A stretch of 64,000 nt of DNA from Pseudogymnoascus destructans (taxonomy: Eukaryota > Ascomycota > Leotiomycetes > Thelebolales > Thelebolaceae): contig NW_020167530.1 of assembly GCF_001641265.1 (NCBI RefSeq), positions 1,054,001 through 1,118,000 of the forward strand, given 5' to 3'. Positions 28,972 through 40,600 of this stretch are shown here, one piece after another. Under the pieces are notes generated by a model. That model worked only from the letters and a program-made list of their open reading frames with translations. It had not been told where the DNA came from and did not search any database. A program made the position numbers and the translations under genes. The stretch's first letter is position 1. Each line of letters opens with the position of its first letter.

Positions 28972-30823
28972 ACGTGGTTTATCAGTACGTCGGACATATC
29001 AGTACCTCGGACACTTTTCCCGAATTTCCTACCCTCTAACTTCACAACGCGTTTTTTCCACCTTTTATTATGTCAGTGATTACCCAAGAAGCAAAAATCA
29101 TTCTAGCTATCGAGGCTATCCGAACATCAAAAAATCTAAGTCGTCGGAAGGCTGCTAAGCTCTATGAAGTACCTCATTCTACACTCTGCGACAGAATGAA
29201 CGGCCGAACTACTGTCTACGAACGCCGGCCTGCAATGATGAAATTAACTATACTAGAAGAGGAGGTGGTTATTCGGAATATACTTGATATGGATTCAAGA
29301 GGATTTGCACCCCGGCTTGCTGGTGTAAAAGATATGGCAAATTTTATACTCGAATCGCGTGGAGGGAGGCGCGTCGGGAAGCTCTGGGCCCACTGATTTG
29401 TACAACGACGTCCAGAATTAAAGACGCGTTTTAATCGCGTTTACGACTTCCAAAGGGCCTTGTGCAAAGATCCTGAACTAATTGGCGCGTGGTTTCGACT
29501 AGTGGAAAATATGAGGGCAAAATATGGTGTTTTGGACTGCGACTTCTATAACTTTGACGAAACTGGGTTTATGATGGGTGTGATTTGCCCTGCAATGGTT
29601 GTTACCCGTGCAGATCGACTTGGCAGAGGTAAGGCAGTTCAGCCAGAGAATCGGGAATGGGCTACAGCGATTGCTTGTATCAACAGTGACGGCTGGAGTA
29701 TTCCTCCATTTTTGGTAGTTAAAGGCAAGAATCATCTTGCAAATTGGTATACAGACGGCGGCCTTCCACACAACTGGGTTGTTAAACTGACAAGCAATGG
29801 ATGGACAAACAATGAGATGGGTCTAGAATGGTTGAAACACTTCGACAAACATACTGCTGTTCGTGCAAGGGGTCCATATCGAATGCTGGTGTTAGACGGG
29901 CACGAGAGTCATGACGAGTTCCAAGAGTACTGCAAGGCACACAACATTATAACTCTTGGACTACCTCCCCACTCGTCTCATTTAACTCAGCCACTTGATG
30001 TCGGGTGCTTTAGTGTGTTGAAGCGGGCATATGGTCAGCAGATTGAGACCTTCATGGGCTCATATCAACCACATTACCAAGGTCGAGTTCTTTCTCGCCT
30101 TTAGAGCAGCATATCTGGAATCCATGACAGCCCAAAACGCCCAGTCCAGGTTCCGCGGAGCTGGCTTAGTGCCTTTCGACCCGCAAGCAGTGCTTTCAAA
30201 GCTTGACGTGAGGTTACGGACTCCAACTCCCTCTAGACCCTCTACTGCCAACACCAACCCTTGGGTCTCCCAGACCCCTTCCAACCCAACTGAAGCTCTT
30301 TCACAAACAACCCTCGTTCGAAATCGAATTGCCCGTCACCAAGGAAGCTCGCCAACTCCACTCTTCGGGACAGTTATTGCATTGGCAAAGGGTACGGAGC
30401 GACTAGCACATGAGAACACCCTTCTGTCTGTTGAGGTACGTACCCTTCGAGCAGCCAACGAAGCCCTTAGCAAACGCCGCAGGGCTAAAAAGGCTCGTGT
30501 CCGTGAAGGAGGTGCACTTATAGTAGAGGATGCACAGGCTATTATCGCACAGAAGGATGTGGATGAGCAGGTACGACGCGACGTACGTGCGGTTGGGGGT
30601 AGTCGCAAGGAGGGGCAACCGTCTAGGCGATGCTGTGGGATCTGTGGAAAAGCTGGTCATAATGCGCGAACTTGTCAAGAAGCTATAGATATGTCTAGTT
30701 CATCTGATTCCGCTTAGTTATAGTTAATTTAATATGTTATGGTTGATTTATTGATATTCAAAGTAGAATGCCAATGAAAAGTGTCTGAGGTACTGATATG
30801 TCCGACATACTGATAAACCACGT
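28972..30823 (+). mobile_element. Pogo/Fot1-type DNA transposon B (1,852 bp), complete ends, dead transposase
   Basis: 47-bp terminal inverted repeats (28972-29018 and 30777-30823) differ at two sites, both C/T-type transitions at CpG. TA flanks both ends (28970-28971, 30824-30825). Each end contains two direct copies of ATCAGTACnTCGGACA, likely transposase binding sites. It sits only 72 bp from element A, in the same orientation. Confidence 0.93.
29070..30717 (+). pseudogene. Transposase of element B, one nonsense codon and one frameshift
   Basis: Homologous to the transposase of element A over its full length. The N-terminal helix-turn-helix is in 29070-29390 (LSRRKAAKLYEVPHSTLCDR). The DDE_1 core follows (YNFDETGFMMGV, MLVLDGHESHD, LTQPLDVGCF), then VPFDPQAVLSKL and a C-terminal CCHC zinc knuckle, CGICGKAGHNARTC. 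A TGA at 29394-29396 interrupts the frame just before FVQRRPEL; it is consistent with a C-to-T change of CGA. Near 30055 the frame changes, explained by loss of one base, so the C-terminal third (about 30055-30717) is in another frame. Expected intact length is about 549 residues. Confidence 0.9.
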
Positions 30824-30825
30824 TA

Positions 30826-30964
30826 ACCAAATATATATTAATCTATCTAAATACTACTTAAAGTATTAATTTAGCTATAAATTCCTCTTCTAGATCCTCT
30901 TCTTGTTCCTTTATAAAATCCCAACTCTTTAAACAAGCTATTACTCTAAAAACGTCTTTAGAAA
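30826..30964. other. Very AT-rich spacer
   Basis: AT-rich sequence between transposon B and the first LTR copy, with the look of heavily mutated repeat DNA. No feature recognised. Confidence 0.5.
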
Positions 30965-31378
30965 TGTAATGGTAGGTGCACTAGATGTGAGAATCTAGCC
31001 ACCTAAGGGAAGGGATGGTTTTACTAAGACAACACACTGTCTTAGGAAATAGAGCCAAAGGGTTGTAGCTTAGACTATTCTACAATGCAGCAATCAGGTG
31101 TATGATGTAGTGAAGTGGTTTAGACAAGTTGTAACAAATGTTAAGTCTAAGAACTTAGGGGTAAGTTAGAGGTTAGCACCTTACTGACTTTTCAGAAACA
31201 AGGAATAACAAGATCAACGCTTGGAAGCTTGGAAAAGATGTAGAAGTATGTGATAGTCAATTTACTGTATTGCCTGCTTGCCCTTCTTAAGGAAAGGGCA
31301 ATCCTCTTTATGCTAAAGGAAAGAAGTGTAGTTCTCTCATTTTCCATGACTTTCCATGACTAACTAGGCTTGGTAACT
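30965..31378 (-). mobile_element. Truncated LTR copy with RIP-like mutations
   Basis: Matches the first about 410 bases of the next LTR (31379-32336) and then stops at GGCTTGGTAACT, where the second copy begins. Most differences from that copy are C-to-T in CpA context, or G-to-A in TpG context on the given strand. Confidence 0.82.
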
Positions 31379-32336
31379 TGTAATGGTGGGTGCACCAGAT
31401 GTGAGAATCTAGCCACCCAAGGAAGGGATGATTTTACTAAGACAACACACTGTCTTAGGAAAAAGAGCCAAAGGGTCATAGCTTAGACTATTCCACAATG
31501 CAGCAATCAGGTGTGTGATGTAGTGGAGTGGTTTAGACAAGTTGTAACAAATGTTGAGTCTGAGAACTCAGGGATACGTCAGAGGTTAGCACCTCACCGA
31601 CTTTTCAGAAACAAGGAGTAACAAGATCAATGCTTGGAAGCTTGGAAAAGACGTGGAAGTATGTGATAGTCGATTTACTGTATTGCCTGCTTGCCCTTTC
31701 TTAAGGAAAGGGCAATCCTATTTATGCTAAAGGAGTGTAGTTCTCTCATTTTCCAAGACTTTCCATGACTTACCAGGCTTGGTAACTGTAGTCGACGTAA
31801 GAGAATCCCATAGAACCATCTCTTAGGTTCGTAGCCTATAGGAAGTAAAAGGAGGTCCAAGGTCAGAGTACCCCTATAGACAAATTATGTCATAGACAAA
31901 TTATGTCATAGACAAATTATGTCATAGACAAATTATGTCATAGACAAATTATGTCATAACTTAACCAATCTTGTGGGTAGCTAAAGAGTGATGACATGTA
32001 ATAAATCATAGAGGTTCGTAGGAGCTTTTAGAGCTATCGTTCATGCTCCTAGGCCTCTAGTTGGTAGAGATATGTCATGTGGTAGTATGAGTGATGTCAT
32101 GTAATGAATCATAGAGGGTTGTAGAGATATGCTATGTGGTAATATCAGCCCAGTAACTAAGGAGCGATGATGTGTAATGAATCATAGATGGTTGTAGCAA
32201 TCGTTGAGTAGTATTGCTCTTGTTGTTGGTGTGATAAGCCAAAATATGTATAGTGACTTGTAGGTTTGAGGAGGAGATTTCCAAGTTTGCTCTTGAGTTT
32301 GATAGCAAACTGAGTGCAACGAATGTCAGTATGACA
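31379..32336 (-). mobile_element. Full-length LTR (958 bp), no target duplication seen
   Basis: Begins TGTAATGGTGGG and ends GTCAGTATGACA, the reverse orientation of the LTR at 27283. Flanking 5-mers do not match, so it lies in a rearranged context. It carries a five-copy 16-bp expansion (31877-31956) that other copies lack. Confidence 0.85.
31877..31956 (-). repeat. 16-bp repeat, five copies, inside the LTR
   Basis: TAGACAAATTATGTCA is present five times head to tail with no differences. The LTR at 57141-58049 has one copy, as does the one at 55939. Confidence 0.93.
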
Positions 32337-32337
32337 A

Positions 32338-33083
32338 GAAGGTGGAATAGAAGACTCTATTAAGTTCAATAGATTTTGATGTGAGAACTAGGTAGTTTAA
32401 GCAGTTCGCCATGTAATAGATGCTTTGGTTTCTACTTTCTTCATCCCTTTTACTATGACTTGAATTGATTCCTTATTAGCCTGTATATTAACAATATTAA
32501 TCCACTAGTCAACTGCATCATTATATGAAGAAGGAGGATCTTCTTCACTACTTTGTCCTTCTAGCAATAATGAGACTTCGCTCTAGCGATCTTGAATAAG
32601 ACTGGTAATAACTCTTCTAAGAGAGTTATAGGTTAAACCTAGCAAGTGTTCTGCCTCCTTAGTTATAAGCTGCTAAAATGATCTATCTGTAATAACGCTA
32701 TATATATCACTTTTTTAGACATAAAGCCAGAGAATCATTGTCTTTTAGTCTATTGTAATCCCCTTCCCCCCCCCCTTTTCAGATGTTATAACGCCATTAG
32801 CCTAGCTACTCTAAGCTAAAGCACTTTGAGCTGTAGCTGCTAGAGAGTCTTTGAGGATAGTAGAATCACTAGTTTCATCACTAGTTTTGGGCAATTCAAG
32901 CTAACGTTTGCTAGTAGTATCAGTAGAGAGTTTGTGAGGCAGCGGTTAGGTAGGCTAGGGCTGTGCTACAGGCACTTGATATTGCAATAGGGTTTGGTAA
33001 AAGCGTTTTTCATTATTATATATAACTATACAGTTGATAATGTATCTATAGCTTCATTTTCTGATGTTAGGTTTTACTTATTA
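32338..33083. repeat. Dispersed repeat R, copy 1
   Basis: About 745 bp with a second copy at 55092-55884 in the same orientation. It contains a C homopolymer and the shared segment GTTTAAGCAGTTCGCCATG. The minus strand contains a degenerate frame reading like ITKEAEHLLGLTYNSLRRVI and SLLLEGQSSEEDPPSSYNDA with scattered stops, so it probably derives from a coding mobile element that I cannot name. This copy has more C-to-T changes than copy 2. Confidence 0.75.
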
Positions 33084-33263
33084 ATGACCTAAGCTGTTAT
33101 AGTGTAGCAGCAAGATAATTAGCTTTAGACTACATTAGGAAATAGTAGCAACAGGGGGGGCACAAGGATTACAGTTACATCATTTCCTATCTAGGCTAAA
33201 GCTGCTACGCTGCTACACTCAAATTACGATACTGAAGTGCCTATTGATCTCGCTCCAGCAGCA

Positions 33264-33451
33264 TGTCATACTGACATTTGTTGCACTCAGTTTGCTATCA
33301 AACTCAAGAGCAAACTTTTAAACCTACAAGTCACCATACATATCTTGGCCAACAATAAGAGCAATACTACATCATACACCTGATTGCTGCGTTGTGGAAT
33401 AGTCTAAGCTACTGTTGTCTTCGTAAAATCCCTTCCTTGGGTGGCTAGATT
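33264..33451 (+). mobile_element. Deletion derivative of the LTR
   Basis: Starts TGTCATACTGACATTTG and has pieces of both LTR ends (including GATTGCTGCGTTGTGGAATA and GGGTGGCTAGATTC), but the central about 700 bases are missing and the terminal CACCATTACA is lost. Confidence 0.8.
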
Positions 33452-34125
33452 CAGCAGAGTGCAGTGACAGCATCCACCCCTGTAAGCACTCACGTGCACA
33501 CATCCCATCCGTCGTCATGCTCGTAGCATGCGTGCCTTCTTCCCACGCGCGCAAATCCTGCTCACCAACGCCAAGCCGGCGATAAGACTAACCCCCTCTT
33601 GGGGCGCCATCTCGTTTTAGCACCCCCAACTATACTTGATTGGGGATAGGGGATCAGGGGCGGCGTGGTTTCTTATCTGTGATGACAGCATTGAGTTACG
33701 GAGGCGACAGGGGGGGAGATAGAGGTTCGGGAGGGGTCGGGTGTGTTGGTGGCGAGGGGGGACGGGGAGGATCGGGAAGGGGGGGGCGCCTTGTCCACTG
33801 TGGTTGTGGGAAGAGAGAGTGCCGGATAGAGTACAGTGTACCTCCCTTCTGTGAGGGCGATGCGTATGATGCGAGAGTATCCAGTACAGTTCTCGACACA
33901 GTCATATTTCGGTTCAATCTTCAATGGGGTAATTTGCGGGTGGAAAGGGAAAAAGGAAAAAAGTACACTGTACCCCTGGTGTACCCCTCCCACCCACACA
34001 AAAACAGCCTCATCACAGCCACATCACACCCACACCCCAAGTACACACGACATCCCATTCTAGAAGCGACGCGGGCATCGATGGCGCCGGGTGGTCGAAA
34101 TGCTTATTTGTGTGTGGGTGGAGAG

Positions 34126-34131
34126 AGATAA
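34126..34131 (+). promoter_or_regulatory. Candidate HGATAR (AreA/NIT2-type) site upstream of the ammonium transporter
   Basis: AGATAA in GAGAGATAAGC, about 1.2 kb before the transporter start. Ammonium transporter genes are known targets of nitrogen GATA factors. A single 6-bp match at this distance is weak evidence. Confidence 0.3.
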
Positions 34132-34275
34132 GCTTCCCTGTCCTCGCCCCCCAGCCGCATCGTCTTTTTTTTCCTTTCTCTACGTACTCCGTACAGCGAA
34201 AGTAGTACGGGGCTAACGAGAAGATACTTTGTTGGATGGTATATTTTGTAGGAGGAAGTAATGTACTGTTTGCCT

Positions 34276-34389
34276 ACGACTACTACTAGACGACTACTAC
34301 TAGACGACTACTACGACTACTACTAGACGACTACTACTAGACGACTACTACTAGACGACTACTACGACTACTACTAGACGACTACTACT
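34276..34389 (+). repeat. CGACTACTACTAGA minisatellite
   Basis: A 14-bp unit, CGACTACTACTAGA, repeated in tandem with occasional shortened CGACTACTA units, about eight copies. No coding role seen. Confidence 0.9.
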
Positions 34390-34590
34390 CTACTTTTACC
34401 CTCAGCTTACACTAATGCTAATCTCTCGACAGGACGAGTGTCGTAGCCTTATCCACGTCTCTAATCAGCCGCTACACGCCCGCCCATTGGCTGCGACCGA
34501 CCCCTCCACTCTCCAACTCTCCACTCTCCAACTCTCCAACTCTCCACACCCAACGACGACTAACCGCCCCCTACTAACCGCCTCCCTCCC

Positions 34591-34678
34591 CTCCTCCCTC
34601 CTCCCTCCTCCCTCCTCCCTCCTCCCTCCTCCCTCCTCCCTCCTCCCTCCTCCCTCCTCCCTCCTCCCTCCTCCCTCT
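34591..34678 (+). repeat. CTCCCTC (7-bp) microsatellite
   Basis: About twelve perfect tandem copies of a 7-bp pyrimidine unit (CCTCCCT in another phase), inside a longer pyrimidine-rich region. Confidence 0.92.
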
Positions 34679-35373
34679 AGCTCCTTCCATCTCTATCTCT
34701 GTCCTCTGCCATCCCTCCCTGCCCTTTCTACCTCTCTACTCTTCCCTCTTCCCTCCCCATCCCCATCCCCATCCCCTCCCAATCCCCATCCCCCATCCCT
34801 ACCCACAAAAAACCCCCATCCGTCCCCCCCCCTCCCCCCACCCCATCCCGTCGACTACCGATTCCGGGCACACCGGGACATGGAACGAAAGGAAGGAAAG
34901 GAAAAAGAAAAGGAAACCCACTGCATCATATGCGGTCCGGAAAACCCCACAGATGCCACGGCGAGGGTGAGGAACCTAGACCCAGCCAGCCCCCAATGTT
35001 CTATTCGTGGCTGGGTTGGGTATCGGGGTCTGGGCTAAATACCTTCCTCCTCCCTCCTCCTCCCGCCTCCCTCCTCCCACACTGCTGCATTTCCAATCCT
35101 CGCGTGCCATATTGAAACTTGCCTTTGCTGCTTGAAACTACCCTGAGAAGAAGAAGAAAAATATCCCCACGACTGCAACTTCTTCCGTACGAGGACGACA
35201 ACGCACACGATATACATATATCCCCCCAATTCTCCACCCGACACACATCCCGCCACTTGATCCTCCTCTCACCTCACGAATCCTCTCTTCAATCTCCAAC
35301 GCAAAAGCCTGCCAGCGCCACCTCGAACACTTCACACCCCACGCGTCCTCTCTGAGGGCATCCGCCTGCAGAC

Positions 35374-37278
35374 ATGTCGTACACCGGCATTGGACCCCCC
35401 GTGCCCTTCAACGGCACCGAAGGCGATGGAGGAGATAGCAGTACGCCCTCCCCCAAAGTACCCCTCAAAACACGAGCAAAAACTCACACCCCCGCAGCAA
35501 CAACCAACCTAAACCAATGGTACCAATCCGGCGACCAAGCCTTCATTCTCGTCGCCTGCTGCATGGTCCTTCTCATGATCCCGGGGCTGGGGTTCCTCTA
35601 CTCCGGGCTCGCGCGTCGAAAGTCCGCGCTTTCCATGATCTGGGCCTGTATGGGCAGTTTCTCGGTGATTGTGTTTCAGTGGTATTTCTGGGGATACTCG
35701 TTAGCGTTCAGCCAGAGTGCGACGAATGGGTTTATTGGTGATCTGAAGCACTTCGGGTTGATGAAGACCCTCGGGGCGCCGTCGCCGGGGAGTCCGTTGA
35801 TTCCGGAGTTGTTGTTCTCGTTTTACCAGGTATACTCCCCTCCCCCATTCTTCCCTTTCCACTATTCACAGTGAGAGAGAACATGGGAACACCGCACTAA
35901 CAACCCCCAGATGATGTTCTGCGCCGTAACCGCCGCAATCGTCATGGGCGCCGTCGCCGAACGCGGCCGCCTCATCCCCGCCATGGTCTTCACCTTCTGC
36001 TGGGCCACCCTCGTCTACTGCCCCATCACCTGCTGGATCTGGAACTCCAACGGCTGGGCCTTCAAATACGGCGTCCTCGACTACGCCGGCGGCGGCCCCG
36101 TCGAGATCGCCTCCGGCTGCTCCGCGTTGGCTTACAGTATGGTCCTCGGAAAGCGTCAGGAGAAAATGATGCTTAACTTTCGCCCGCATAACGTGTCGCT
36201 CATTACGTTGGGCACGGTGTTGCTGTGGTTTGGATGGCTGGGGTTTAATGGCGGGAGTGCGTTTGGTGCGAATCTGAGAGCGGTTATGGCATGTTGGAAC
36301 TCGTGCTTGACTGCTATGGTGGCGGCTGCCACATGGTGTCTTCTCGATTTCCGCTTGGCAAGGAAGTGGTCTATGGTCGGGTGGTGTTCCGGCTGCATCT
36401 CTGGCCTCGTCGCCGCCACGCCTGCTTCGGGTTTCATCCCACTCTGGGCCTCCGTCCTCCTCGGCGTCGTCACGGGCGTCGTTGCTAACTTCGCCACGAA
36501 GAGTATGTAGTTCCCCCCCTTCAATCCTCCCATTCAAAACAACACAAGCTAACGGATCGCCCTTTCAGTCAAATTCTGGATCCAAATCGACGACTCCATG
36601 GACGTCTTCGCCGAGCACGGCATCGCCGGCGTCGTGGGCCTCCTCTTCAACGCCCTTTTCGCAACCCCCACCATCATCGGCCTCGACGGCGTCAACACCG
36701 GCGTCCTCACCGGCGGCTGGCTCGTGCATAACTACCGCCAGCTCTATATCCAGGTCGCGTACATCCTCGCCTGCGGAACTTACGCCTTCCTCATGTCTGC
36801 TATACTCGCCTACACCATTAATTTCGTGCCGGGCTTGAAACTCAGGGCCGATGAGGCGGCGGAGTTGTTGGGCATGGACGACGATCAACTCGGTGAATTC
36901 GCATACGACTACGTTGAAGTCCGCCGTGATTACCTCGCCTGGACCCCTGCAAAAGAGGGGATGAGCCAGGTCGAGGAACGCATCGAACCCTCCGACCGCC
37001 ACGGTATCCCCGAACACGGCGAGATGGCGTCACTGTCGGGCGCGTCGGGGATGGGTATGGATGCGAGTAGTAGGAGGGGGAGTGAGGGAGGGGGGGTGGC
37101 GAAGGGGAGCGCGAGCTCGGCGGTTGGGACGCAGGGGACGCTTGTTGGGGGAAGGCTGGGGGGGTTGGAGGAGGGTGTTGCGGTGGGGAGTGGGGAGATG
37201 AATGAGAAGGTTGAGATGGGGAGTGAGAGTGACCGCAGTGGGAGCAGAGGGGGGGTGGAGGGGAGGAGGAGTGGGTAG
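35374..37278 (+). CDS. Ammonium transporter, Amt/Mep/Rh family (four exons)
   Basis: Exons inferred: 35374-35440, 35498-35829, 35911-36502 and 36569-37278, giving about 566 residues. The introns at 35830-35910 and 36503-36568 (GTATGT...GCTAACG...CAG) are clear. The one at 35441-35497 is in frame and proposed because it removes a Pro/Lys-rich insert and joins the N-terminus to NLNQWYQSGDQAF as in relatives. The protein has the family core (about 11 helices), including MIPGLGFLYSGLARRKSALS and the signature DYAGGGPVEIASGCSALAYS. In that signature Glu stands where Mep2 has the first pore His; the second His is kept in EHGIAGVVGLLF. The C-tail is Gly/Ser-rich. It carries ammonium across the plasma membrane; the Glu/His pair is known from the Mep1/Mep3 type. 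Confidence 0.93.
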
Positions 37279-37699
37279 ATGGTGATACCACTATCTGACC
37301 TTGAGGGAGTTGTACATTTTCTGTGCGAGTACGGACGGGCGTCTTCGATCTTTTTCAGCGGGTGTTCTTTCTTATCATCATCATCATACGCCATCTTTTC
37401 TCCATCATCATCGCCATCTACGCAAAGTTTCCTGGCATTTTTTTATCATTTTCATTATCGGATCGGTTGGGGAGCATGTTTGGGGAACCGGTTGCAAATA
37501 TATATCCTGGGAAGGGGAAAGGAAAGGAGAAGAAGGGAGTTTCGTTTTGTTCAAGATACCAAAAGCACAGTCAGTCGCTCTCGTGCATACGAGCGAGGTG
37601 AAGTGGAAGTTGAAATTGGACGTGGAGAGGAAGGGAACAGGAGGGGAGAAGTTAGAAATATAAACACAAATCAAATTAATATCAAAAATCCAATCATCC
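37279..37699. other. 3' flank of the ammonium transporter gene
   Basis: No gene seen; short ORFs in AT- and G-rich sequence, probably the 3' untranslated region and terminator zone. Confidence 0.5.
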
Positions 37700-40600
37700 C
37701 CCGCAGTGCCGTGACACATCTATCCCCCACACCCACTTCACGCGCCACAGCAGGGCGGGCCCGCCTCCCTTCTTGGTATCACTCGAAACAGACAGGTCGA
37801 ACAGGGGTATGGCTGGTGAATACAGGGTTGACCGTGTGAGGGCGGGGTTGGTTGTGCTAAGCTGGGCTGCGCGGGGTTGTGGGGTGTGGAGTGTGAGATG
37901 GAGGCGGGGCTGTGGATGGATGGTTCGGTGGTGGGGTGTTGCTGTCGTTTCTGAGTCTGCTGTCACGGCCTCCCGGAGGGAGGGGACACAGCAGCATACC
38001 CATTCCGAAACCGCTTTCCCTATCCCAGCCACGTTTTCTTAATTGCGCATTCTTAACTGCGCTTTTGTTCTGTGGTGAAGGTTTGAGTTGGGGGGGGGGG
38101 TTGTTTTTATACTTGGGGTTTTGGGGAAAGGGGGGAGAAGAGGGGGGAGAAGAGGGGGGAGAAGAGGGGGGAGAAGAGGGGGGAGAAGAGGGGGGGAGGG
38201 TATTTGAATTTTATATCGAGGCATCACTCACACTCCATGTAGGAATCATGCGAACAACCTATCCATCCCCTCTCACCCCATCCTACGCGTCTCACCCACA
38301 AACAGCCGGTTTGGTTCGGGTTGTATAAATACCCCCTCCCCCGGCCCCACGTACAACAGACAAGTCAAACATCAACGCGATAGAAGACCCAGGTGGGGGT
38401 GGATGTGGGGCAGTTGGGGTGGCGGGGTCGTGAGTTGTGAGTGAGGAGGAGGTAGTGGAGAGAGTGTGAAGGGGGTGCTTTCGACAGGGTACTGTCGTTA
38501 TATATGCTGTCGTCGTTAGTACCCTGCTGTCACTGCCTCCCTACTGTCACCCCCTTTTCCCATCACCGCCACACCATCACCACCCACGCCCCGCTTTTAG
38601 GGACAGGACAGCCATACATATACACCCATTCCGACACCCCTTTTCCGTACTTCTGCCCAGTTTCTGTTCAACTTTGTCGTAGTAGTTTGGCGAAATAAAA
38701 TTGGGAAGGAGGAGAAGTTGGGGGGGGGGGGGGGTGCTTTTATACTCGAGGTTTTGGTTTAAGCGTGGAGGGGGTGGTGGATGGTTTTGTAGGAGGGAAG
38801 AGGGAGAAAGAAGGGAAAGGGGGCGGAAGATGGGGGTGGTTATTCGTGTTATAATATGAGAACGCAGGAATTGTATGAACCATCCCACATCCACATCCCC
38901 CATTCCCCTCCTCCGGCCCTCCCCCACCACCAACAACCGATCTGCTTTGGGTTGTATAAATACCACCCCCCCCCCCCCCGGGCCTCACGTAAACAGACAA
39001 GGCACACATCAACCTGGCAGAAGACCCTAGGTGGGGTCTCTGGGACAGTTGGAGTATTCGTGAGTTGTTAAGCGTAGGATTGCGGATGGATGGGTGGTGG
39101 ATGGAGGGTGGTGAGGGGGTGTTGCTATCACTGGGTTATTGTTGTCGTTTCTGGTTCTGCTGTCGTTGATACCCTCCTGTCACCCCCTTCTCACCGACAC
39201 GGCCGCAAACACAACTCCATCCTCACCTCACCCCATCCCGCCCTCTCGCACAACCCCTCTCTCGCGGAGGAGCAGGACGCAGCCGTTAACGTTTTGTAGT
39301 CGTGGCTATCATGCCGTCCACAGATACGCCGTCTATGAATTATTCCTCTTGTTAGATGGTGGAAAGAGAGGAGTGGGAGAGAGGGAGGGGGTTCTTTTCA
39401 TGCTTGGGGATTTACGGGGGTTTGCGGTGGGAACGGTGTAAGAGGGGAGGGAGAGAAGAAGAGGGGGGGTTCGGATTTAATATCTATATAGGTAACCCCC
39501 CGGCAGCAATCGTGGGAATCACGTATTAAACCGAGCTATCCATCCCCTCTTCAACCCCTTCTACCCCTCCCCCCTTCTCCATCATCCGCCGATCCGATCC
39601 AGGTTTGTATAACCCCCCCCTCACCCCCCCCCAGCATCACTCGCAACAGGCAGGTCAACCACAGTGACCCCTAGGACCCAGTTGGTGTCTGTGGGGTGGC
39701 TGACGACACTGAGTCGTGGGTTGGGACGGTGAGTTGGGGTTTTGAGTGAGGGCGGGCTGTGGATGGGGGATGACGGGTTGTTGTTGCTGGTTCTACTGTC
39801 ATTAATACCTCACTGTCGATACGGGTCTTACTGTCGTTGATAGTCTGCTGTCACCCCCTCCCCTCTCACACTACCTCTCACTCGCTAGCAGGGACCGCAT
39901 GACACAGCTGTACGAGCACATTTGCACCGTTTGGTACCTTACTGTCTATAAGATGTGATCTTTGTGATCTTTGTGATCTTTGTGATCTTTGGGGTCTTTG
40001 ATGTCTTGTCTTGTGGTGGGATCAGGGGCATAGGTTATAGTGCATCACTTATTGCTATCACCTGTTATCCACGTCCTCCCCATACCCCTATCCCTTTCGC
40101 AAACATCACCCGGACGACGAACTTCGGGGCCATAGCACCTATCCATTCCCCTCTACATAATATCTCGTGGTAACAAAAGCCATAGGCGCTCTATACCCCG
40201 TCTCCCCAGACCTCATCACCCTCTCAACCTGACATCTCCTCCACCCCCTTCATACGGCGCTTCAAGGCACCATGCATTATAGTCCCATCCATCCCCTCTC
40301 CCAGTATCCCCGCGGTTCTAGCGTCCGAGAAGGATAAATGGAAATCCAGATGCCGCAAACCGAGGATAACAACGTGACAGCAGAATCACATCGATACATG
40401 CTTGGCTGAGCAGAACGCCTACATTTCCATCTGGAGAATACTTGGGTAGCGGGTTGAGGGCGTTCTTCTTGTTTCTATCATTTTTGTTGGCTGCTGCCGT
40501 CGTTATCACTTTGCTGTCATTACACTTTTCTTGTCAATACCCCTATCCACACCGTTACTCCTTCATCACTGCCGTCGGCGCCATACACAACGCATTCGCA

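Larger units (their letters stand above)
33452..35373. other. Long low-complexity region upstream of the ammonium transporter
   Basis: No convincing gene. Contains purine and pyrimidine tracts, two short tandem repeats (separate entries) and one canonical GATA site. The pyrimidine-rich stretch just before the ATG is typical of fungal core promoters. ORFs such as 33640-34131 and 34415-35038 are low-complexity products. Confidence 0.6.

Noticed and set aside
33640..34131. 163-codon Gly/Arg-rich ORF
   Set aside because: Low-complexity purine tract translation with no recognisable domain.
34415..35038. 207-codon ORF upstream of the ammonium transporter
   Set aside because: Mostly the translation of a CTCCCTC microsatellite and pyrimidine tracts; no conserved segment and it stops before the transporter.
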